A stretch of DNA of 64,000 nt, taken from assembly GCF_020382885.2 (NCBI RefSeq), contig NC_058516.1, positions 10,035,902-10,099,901 on the forward strand, given 5' to 3'. The position numbers and the translations under genes are program-made. The notes below the pieces were generated by a model. The model was not told where the DNA came from. It ran no database searches and saw only the letters and a program-made list of their open reading frames with translations. Below, in pieces: positions 21,561 through 64,000 of the stretch. This DNA is from Scatophagus argus (lineage: Eukaryota; Chordata; Actinopteri; Scatophagidae). The first letter of the stretch is position 1; each line of letters begins with the position of its first letter.

Positions 21561-22371
21561 ATTTTACTTTTACTTCTTTCTGTTTTTTCGCTCACACACA
21601 CACAGACTGTTGTGAATAAGACCTGTTTGCTTGCTGGATGTTGGAGGAACATGTAAGAGACAGGACACACAGACAGGACGGACAGGGTTATGACGACATT
21701 ATTATTGACCTTTTAGCCTGTCTGTTATCGAATCTCCATGCAGTCCTTCTACCGTCTCTGTGTCCTCTCGCTTTCCCTCATGAGTTTGGGATCTTGGACT
21801 GACATTTCTTCTCACGTCGACCACAAACCCGGACAAATGCAAATTAAAATCCGGTTGCGACTGCAATTAAAGAGGACACGACTGACTGACGTGACATGAA
21901 GAAGCAGGAAATGCAACGTGTTGTTCTCCTCCACAACTGCTTTTTCTGTTTTATTTCCCATCGCTTGACAGCTTTTATTCACAGCCAATAAAGCTTTCAT
22001 TTGTCTACAGACAGTTTGCTATACTTTGCAAAATCCACTGACAGTCGCAATGTTGTGGCTCATTCGCAGGCCTGCTAATTCTCGTCCAGTGTAGATATTT
22101 CATTTTATATTTCATTTCACACACACACAAATACACACTCGGCAAACAAATGTGGAAACCGAAACGTTTTCCTGTGCATTTCCGGTGTCTACTCGCAGTC
22201 CTCTGCCGGTGATTCGCAAGCTGTGACTCCGAGTCGCTTCAGGCGGGTCGTCGCTCTGCTCCCCATCAGGTGGAGCTCAGACCTGTAGGTCGCCTCCATC
22301 TGAAGCGCCCTCTTGTGGCTGTGACGGGCAACTGCACTGTTAATGATATCGACAAGTATACACACATACAA
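21561..22371. other. Unassigned intergenic sequence
   Basis: No gene is seen. There are short CA runs near 21593 and 22120. A CGCCCTCTTGTGGCTG phrase near 22305 resembles a common fish repeat, but the rest is not identified. Confidence 0.3.
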
Positions 22372-22802
22372 GCATATACAACTTCTCCTCTTAAAACTAC
22401 AAGTACAACATGTTTCTAGAAGCGCCATTTATTGCATTTAACGTCCTTCCTTAGTTGCTACTACTTGTAAACCAGAGATTAACTGCGGTAATAACGGCGA
22501 TAAGAGGCCAAACAACGAATCAAACACAAGAACGAATGATGCACATCAGCACAGATGAGGCGCCCACAAGGTTCACTTATTTTAATTTGGTTTTAATGTA
22601 GTAAACAAAAGAAGCGAGCTTATTGTGCGTGTAAAGCCACGCAAAACAATACTGTCTTCTTTTCCTCCATTCACATGCACCGACGCAGAGTTAAAGTGTG
22701 GGAAGCTCCTACTTTTATTTTTATTTATTTATTGACCGAACTTTACTTACCGAGCACGCTGGTTTCTTGTCTTCCATCTGTCAGCCCCCATTTAGGTCGT
22801 TT
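22372..22802 (+). repeat. Dispersed repeat, copy B (matches 10385-10760)
   Basis: It carries the same three ordered blocks as copy A: AAGTACAACATGTTT near 22400, the CTTTTATTTTTATTTATTT block near 22711 and the 40-base block ending CATTTAGGTCG (about 22759-22800). The spacing differs by about 50 bases. Confidence 0.55.
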
Positions 22803-23402
22803 TCTTTCCCAAAAAAAGAAACTTTTGTCAGGTATGTGTCACACTCACCAGAGGATGAACTTCAGCAGAGAAAGTGGGAAAAGCGAGCGGAAAGACTCTT
22901 CAAATCACGTCTCATCTGCCCTGCAGCTGACAAAAGTGAGCCAATTAATACGTGAACAAAGTTCATTTCAACACATCTTTGTTTGTTAGGGTCAGTGAAG
23001 AATGTATGACTAAATGCCCCATGAACAGCCCCGTATGGCATGCATGTGTGCTCTAAAAACCTCATAATCACCAGAGGCAATTTCATTTCTCTCCTCTGGG
23101 ATTAACCTCAATGTAGCATGCTTTCACGACAGAGAGATCACTTCTGAACGAGTATACAAGAAAAGTAAGTATAATACTTGTACTTACTAATACTTGTACA
23201 TCCGGGCAGTTTGCACACGAGGGGTGATGCGACAAAAATCAGGAACAGCTGCCTCCGGATTGGAAAGCAGGTCTGCTGCTGAAACAAAGACTTCACAAGA
23301 GATGCAATTTAAGTTGGAATATAACTGAGTAACATCAACAAAGTCGGATTTTCTTTCTGTCCAATCCCTTTTCATGTCAATGGGAACCATTAATGTCTCT
23401 CT

Positions 23403-23511
23403 ACCAGTATGATCAGTACAATCAAGTGCATTCATACTGGTGTTACACCTTTCATGCGCTTTATATTGAGCTATTCAAGAATTCCACCGCTAGAGGGAGT
23501 GCCGGCATCAT
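23403..23511 (+). repeat. Dispersed ~100 bp repeat, copy 2
   Basis: This is the second copy of the repeat at 21461-21560, with an extra GCTTTATATTGAG. It ends just beyond the inferred 3' end of appa. Confidence 0.65.
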
Positions 23512-23544
23512 CATCAAAAAACAAAAAAGACAAACACAGCATCT

Positions 23545-24712
23545 GTATGTACATTCAAAACTTTATTATGGAATACAGTGTAGAAAGCATTTTCCCAGTA
23601 AATGCAAATGGCCTGCACAATATTACAGCGGAAAACAAAACCAATATATAATCCACAGAAAAAGACTGAAAGAAAATCCCGCTTCCTCTTCTACTCTACT
23701 GCCCTCTGCTGGGCTTCTCATGAGCACCCTCTGAAAACCAAGGACCCACCCCACTGCAGCCTTCATATGTACACTTCACTCACCATAATATTGGGTCAGA
23801 CGGTGGCTGATGATGATGAGCTGACTGTACGAAGATGAATTTGCCTCAGAATAATGTTTTAATCCCTGCCTTCATATCCCCAGGCAGGCTCTCGTCTCTC
23901 TCTTCTCCCTCTCATCATCTACAGGGAGGCTACGGCGCCCTGCCTCTGAGAAGTCAAGGGTGCGTCCATGGCAGAGAGGTGAGTGGCATGCCTGAGGGGA
24001 AGCGAAGGCGAAGGAGGCGGGGAGGGGGTGAACATCCATTATATATACAGACTGCCTGCCTGGCTGGTTATCCATCTGGAACTGCAAGTCATTTCCTCTC
24101 TACCTCGCCCTCCTTCCTCCTCCTTTCAGCATTCCACCTGTTCTATCAGCAGACAGCGAGATGATTACAAAACCAAAAGAAACGGACAGCGTTGGCTTAC
24201 AACTGGACGAAAAACACCAGACTGAAAATGACAAAACGCGTTACAGGCAGAGATAATCCTAACCCATCCCTTATTCCGATTCCTCACACCCACAACATGC
24301 CCTTTTCCAAGAAAACGCACGAGTTGAACAAAAAAGAACGGGGGGGGGGGGGGAAGAAAGGGAGTGATTTCTGAGAGTCCCTACGCATAAGAATTTTTAA
24401 CTCAATATATTTAAATGAGAATAATATACAAACTGAGATGAAGCCAGCCCCCTCCCCTCCTGTAGCGCCAGGAACATAGCATGGTTGATTAAAAAATAAT
24501 AATAATAATGATAAAAAAAAAAAAAAAATACAAGAAACACACTTAAATTCCAAAATCACAGATCTCTTTTAAATGTGTATTTTACATGATACCAAAGCAG
24601 AGCCCGTTCATCTTGATTCATATATACTTTTTACTCATTTTTTTGAAGTCACGTGATCACGAGAAGATACTAAATGTACAATCTTGCTAGAATGACAATC
24701 TATACGTGAGAA

Positions 24713-24756
<44 letters not shown>

Positions 24757-25960
24757 AGCGATAAGATCTCGGATGTTTTTTTTCTTGTTTTTTTTTTCTT
24801 CCCAAATCCTGTTGTCATGCACTACATAGGAACAGCTAAGACTTCAGCATTACTTCAGTAACATTACACGCAATTTAAAAAAAGGACTTTACATCGGTTG
24901 ACTTTTTTTTGTTGTTTTTTTTTTTTTTGTTTTCCTCCGTTTTCATTCTTTTTTGAAAAACAAAACTGGAAACCAAAGAGAAAACTCCAAAATAAAAACT
25001 CAAAGCTCATTCAGAATACACAATTACTACCGTCGTCATCAACGTATTCATTATCGTCAGCATCTCCAGATATCCTCGGAGCCTCGTGCGACTTAGCACA
25101 GCCCAGCTGTCGGAAAGAATGCGCAAAGAAAAGAGGATGGAGGGAGAGATGGAAGAGGAAGTGGGGAGGGAGGGGAGGCTCACTTATACTCCAGTGTAGA
25201 CTGTAGAGTGAGTGCAGTAGTGGTGCAGTTGGTGGGGAAACACTGGGCTTCATTTAGAAAAACCATGTTGCTTTCATTATATATTTCATGATATAATCAT
25301 TAGAAAGAATATGATGGAAACGAATGAATATGAACACATCCCATCCGTGATTCTGATGCATCTGCGTGCAACCAGTTTTTGTAAAAGAGGCCCAGGTCGG
25401 CGTGCGCTCAACGTCATACTGATCAGTGGTCAGATTTGTCTACACCTTAAACCATCTCAAACCATTAAAAAAAAAACAAAAAACAAAAAACCCTCCCACT
25501 ATACACTGGTCCTGAATCAGTATGGAGAGAGCTCGACTTCATACCCTCCCCAAATGGGGCGGGTTTGTTGTCGATGCGCTGGGCGGGGCCTTTTTTTCCG
25601 TACATCAGCAGGCCCAGACGGAGCTACATTTAAACAACGCGCCATTCTTTAATTTAAAGGCGTCCCGCTCCAATAAAGTGAACAAACTCGGTGCAAACTG
25701 GCTTGGCCACAGTGTCCGCCCAGGCAGGGGAAAAAAAAAAAAACAAAAAGGAAAGAAAACCCTGGCTACAGTCGCTCGCTCAGTACGCTCGTGACTGACT
25801 ATTTCAGTCACGCATATGATCTAAGCCACACTGCCTTTTGGAGATGTGGGACTAGTCAGGTAGGGAGGGGTAGGGTGAAGGGGGGGAGGGGATGATGCGT
25901 GGGAGGAGATGTTCATGTGTGTGTGTGTGTGTGTGTGTGTGTGGACGCGTGACATTCCGC
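23545..25960 (-). other. appa: appa 3'UTR
   Basis: This is about 2.4 kb between the appa stop codon and an AATAAA on the minus strand (plus-strand TTTATT at 23562-23567). No other gene lies in it. It contains a TG array at 25915-25943 only about 18 bases past the stop, a GA array at 24715-24755 and a G run at about 24339-24352. The 3' end is inferred from the hexamer; earlier cleavage is possible. Confidence 0.55.
24715..24755. repeat. GA microsatellite in the appa 3'UTR
   Basis: An uninterrupted (GA)n run of about 20 repeats. Confidence 0.9.
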
Positions 25961-55485
<29,525 letters not shown>

Positions 55486-55720
55486 GTTGTTTCACTGACA
55501 CAACGCTCCGAAACGTAGCGTTTCTCCGAACGGTTCAACGTTTGCGACGGATGAGAAACTGTGTATGTGCGTTCAGCGCCGGTGACTCCCGTTGTCTGAT
55601 GGAGAGCGATACCGAGGCTGCACAGCTGCTCTGAGCCTGATCACCTGACCACAGCGGAGTGGGATTAACGCGCACACACACACACACACACACGGGGTAC
55701 GCGCATACAGTCCACCACTC
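55486..55720 (-). promoter_or_regulatory. appa: appa 5'UTR and promoter region
   Basis: On the minus strand upstream of the ATG lies moderately CpG-rich sequence without a clear TATA box. It includes GGTCAGGTGATCAGG (about 55637-55651), which resembles the GTCAGGTGATC/USF-type element known in mammalian APP promoters. A CA array at 55672-55693 borders it. The transcription start is not determined. Confidence 0.5.
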
Positions 55721-55939
55721 ACACACGCGTTATCTTTCCGAAATGCGCACACTTTTTTTTTTTATCTCTTACGTACACTCAGAGCTCTATCACACTGTCA
55801 CGCGCACAGGTCGCCTTCACGACACGCATTCACGTTCCTACGCACCAAGCAAATTCTCACAATCCACGCACGCGCACAGGGGCGTACATATTTTGATTAC
55901 TCACATGAAGTAATGATGACTGTACAAGCGTCGTTCATA

Positions 55940-57052
55940 CTTCAGAAACGTTTTAATCACATTATTTAATTTACAACACAGCCATTGAAACAGTAAGAAA
56001 ACATTTCTTTTAAACCTGACACATTATTATTAATACAATTAAAATCCCTTCCAATATTCACAGTCATCCATCACAGGCTTCAGTCATGGCATAGTGAGGT
56101 CAATCCACTTTAGATTACAAACCTTAGTTATCCTACAGCTGCGATTCAAATGATGAATGCTTCGTAATGTTCACAAATATCACGAAGGCAAAATGATTTA
56201 CTGTATTTTTTCCATTACAAAATGGAATCCACTTTGGTTCAAATGAATGTCAGGACAGGACTCCCAGCTTAGTTTCACACATTTTTTTTTCAAGTAAGGC
56301 AATAAAAACCAGTTCATTAAAAAGATCACAGTCCTCTCAAGTTGTCCACATCATTAGGGCAGAATTATTATGCATTCTATTCAAGTCTTTGTGTCTACAC
56401 ATGACAGGTCCTGACCTGACTTGTTTAAAACAGCTTTAATCATCAACCTCCACATCAGTTACCGACATAAATCAAGTATTGAAAAAAATGAAGGGGTGGG
56501 GTGGGGCAGATAACTTTCAATAAAAGCAGAGTCTACACATTGTGTCCTGGAAAGACTCTTCTCCTCCGGTGATGTGAGGTCCTCCTCCATGCTGACAAAA
56601 GTGGTCTTCACCTTCATCAAAGCGGTGCGGTGCCTTTGATGTGCACAGCCGGGAATCGGTCAGGATACTGGTTATTAACGGGGGAAAAGTACCAGCTGCA
56701 GGCTAGCAGGGTTGCTAACAGTTAACTTTGGGCGTGTTCCGGCATTCTCTTGATCGGCGTTGTGCTAAATTGTTATTTATTTACCCACCATTTGGTCCAG
56801 ATTGCAAAGCAGCAAGAATGCAGTGACATTTACACCCTTTAGGTGCATAGCTGGGAATTCTGGCCTGCTGAACAATATTGCATTGGGTCACCCTTTATTC
56901 TAACAAAATATGCACATTTGTGGGAGCTCCTTATGCTGATGTTATCCCCACTGCTTTAGATGCCACAGATGCACAGCCACGTCCAGGACTGGAAAACCGG
57001 GCCATGAGCGTTTCCTTTGAGCTGGACTGTCGATGATCTGTGCTGCAGGGAC
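55940..57052 (-). other. cyyr1: cyyr1 3'UTR (extent uncertain)
   Basis: Sequence downstream of the cyyr1 stop codon. Candidate minus-strand poly(A) signals correspond to TTTATT near 56776 and 56894 and an ATTAAA near 55953. I cannot choose between them. The stretch contains no other gene. Confidence 0.4.
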
Positions 57053-63572
<6,520 letters not shown>

Positions 63573-64000
63573 GACCCTTCGGTCCTCCGTGCGCCCACTT
63601 TACTGGGCCGCTTTTATTTTCTTAATTAATGACGGAAGACAACAAAAGGCGCTTCTCTCCGGTGTTTGTAGCAGTCACCTATTTGGCTCTTCCAGGAGCA
63701 TTGTTGTGTCCCCACCCGCCTTCCCCGAAGACAGCAGCCAACTGCTCCTTAAAGACTTCGGGTTATTTCAGTATTTCCCCCCCACCCTCTCCTCTCCAAA
63801 AGTAAAGCCCCGCTTGTTTCCTCCTCCACGTGTGAGCGTCTTCTCTGTCGTCTCTGTCCGTGCTGTTCCCACACCTCTAACGGCCTGCTGAGCTTTTTAT
63901 TCCCCTCGCCTCTCCTCCCCCACCGTCCCCCGTTTGCTTAAATTACCCTGTTGAGTTTACACCAGAGAGGGAGAGAGCGAGAGCGGTTTGAAGTGCGCCA
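63573..64000 (-). promoter_or_regulatory. cyyr1: cyyr1 5'UTR and probable promoter
   Basis: On the minus strand a TATA-like AATAAAAAGC lies at about 63893-63902, some 320 bases upstream of the start codon. It is flanked by pyrimidine-rich, GC-containing sequence. The transcription start is inferred, and the promoter may extend beyond the window. Confidence 0.4.

Overview
The window is vertebrate nuclear DNA and almost certainly from a ray-finned fish. It has GT-AG spliced genes, many long CA/GA microsatellites, teleost-type transposon fragments, and a compact copy of the JAM2 - ATP5PF - (GABPA) - APP - CYYR1 neighbourhood known from human chromosome 21. The whole APP coding gene fits in about 29.5 kb. 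It keeps the Kunitz exon, which points to the fish appa paralogue.

Left part (1-5.3 kb): the last two coding exons and 3'UTR of a JAM2-type junctional adhesion molecule lie on the plus strand. They converge on a complete three-exon atp5pf (ATP synthase coupling factor 6) on the minus strand.

Middle part (5.3-23.5 kb): this is a repeat-rich interval where gabpa would be expected, but no GABPA exon is visible. It holds an uncharacterised intact 220-codon acidic ORF, LINE fragments, tRNA-like SINE pieces, LTR-like repeats, and a broken, intron-containing relic of STAT1. The relic's 3' end runs into a 3.1 kb AT-rich minisatellite that ends next to a polyadenylation signal. After that come a three-copy ~200 bp tandem repeat and an LTR-like unit with a hairpin end.

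Right part (23.5-64 kb): appa on the minus strand can be read exon by exon from the start codon (55485) to the stop (25961). There are 17 coding exons and a predicted 789 residues, and the reading phase closes at every junction. The transmembrane segment and YENPTY tail are conserved. The beta-secretase region and N-terminal third of the A-beta segment are strongly diverged, and the acidic exon is expanded. Upstream and on the same strand is a complete four-exon cyyr1 (162 residues) with its probable promoter at the right edge.

JAM2, ATP5PF, APP and CYYR1 do not form a pathway; they are a conserved syntenic block. All coordinates come from reading the sequence by eye, and no database search was run.
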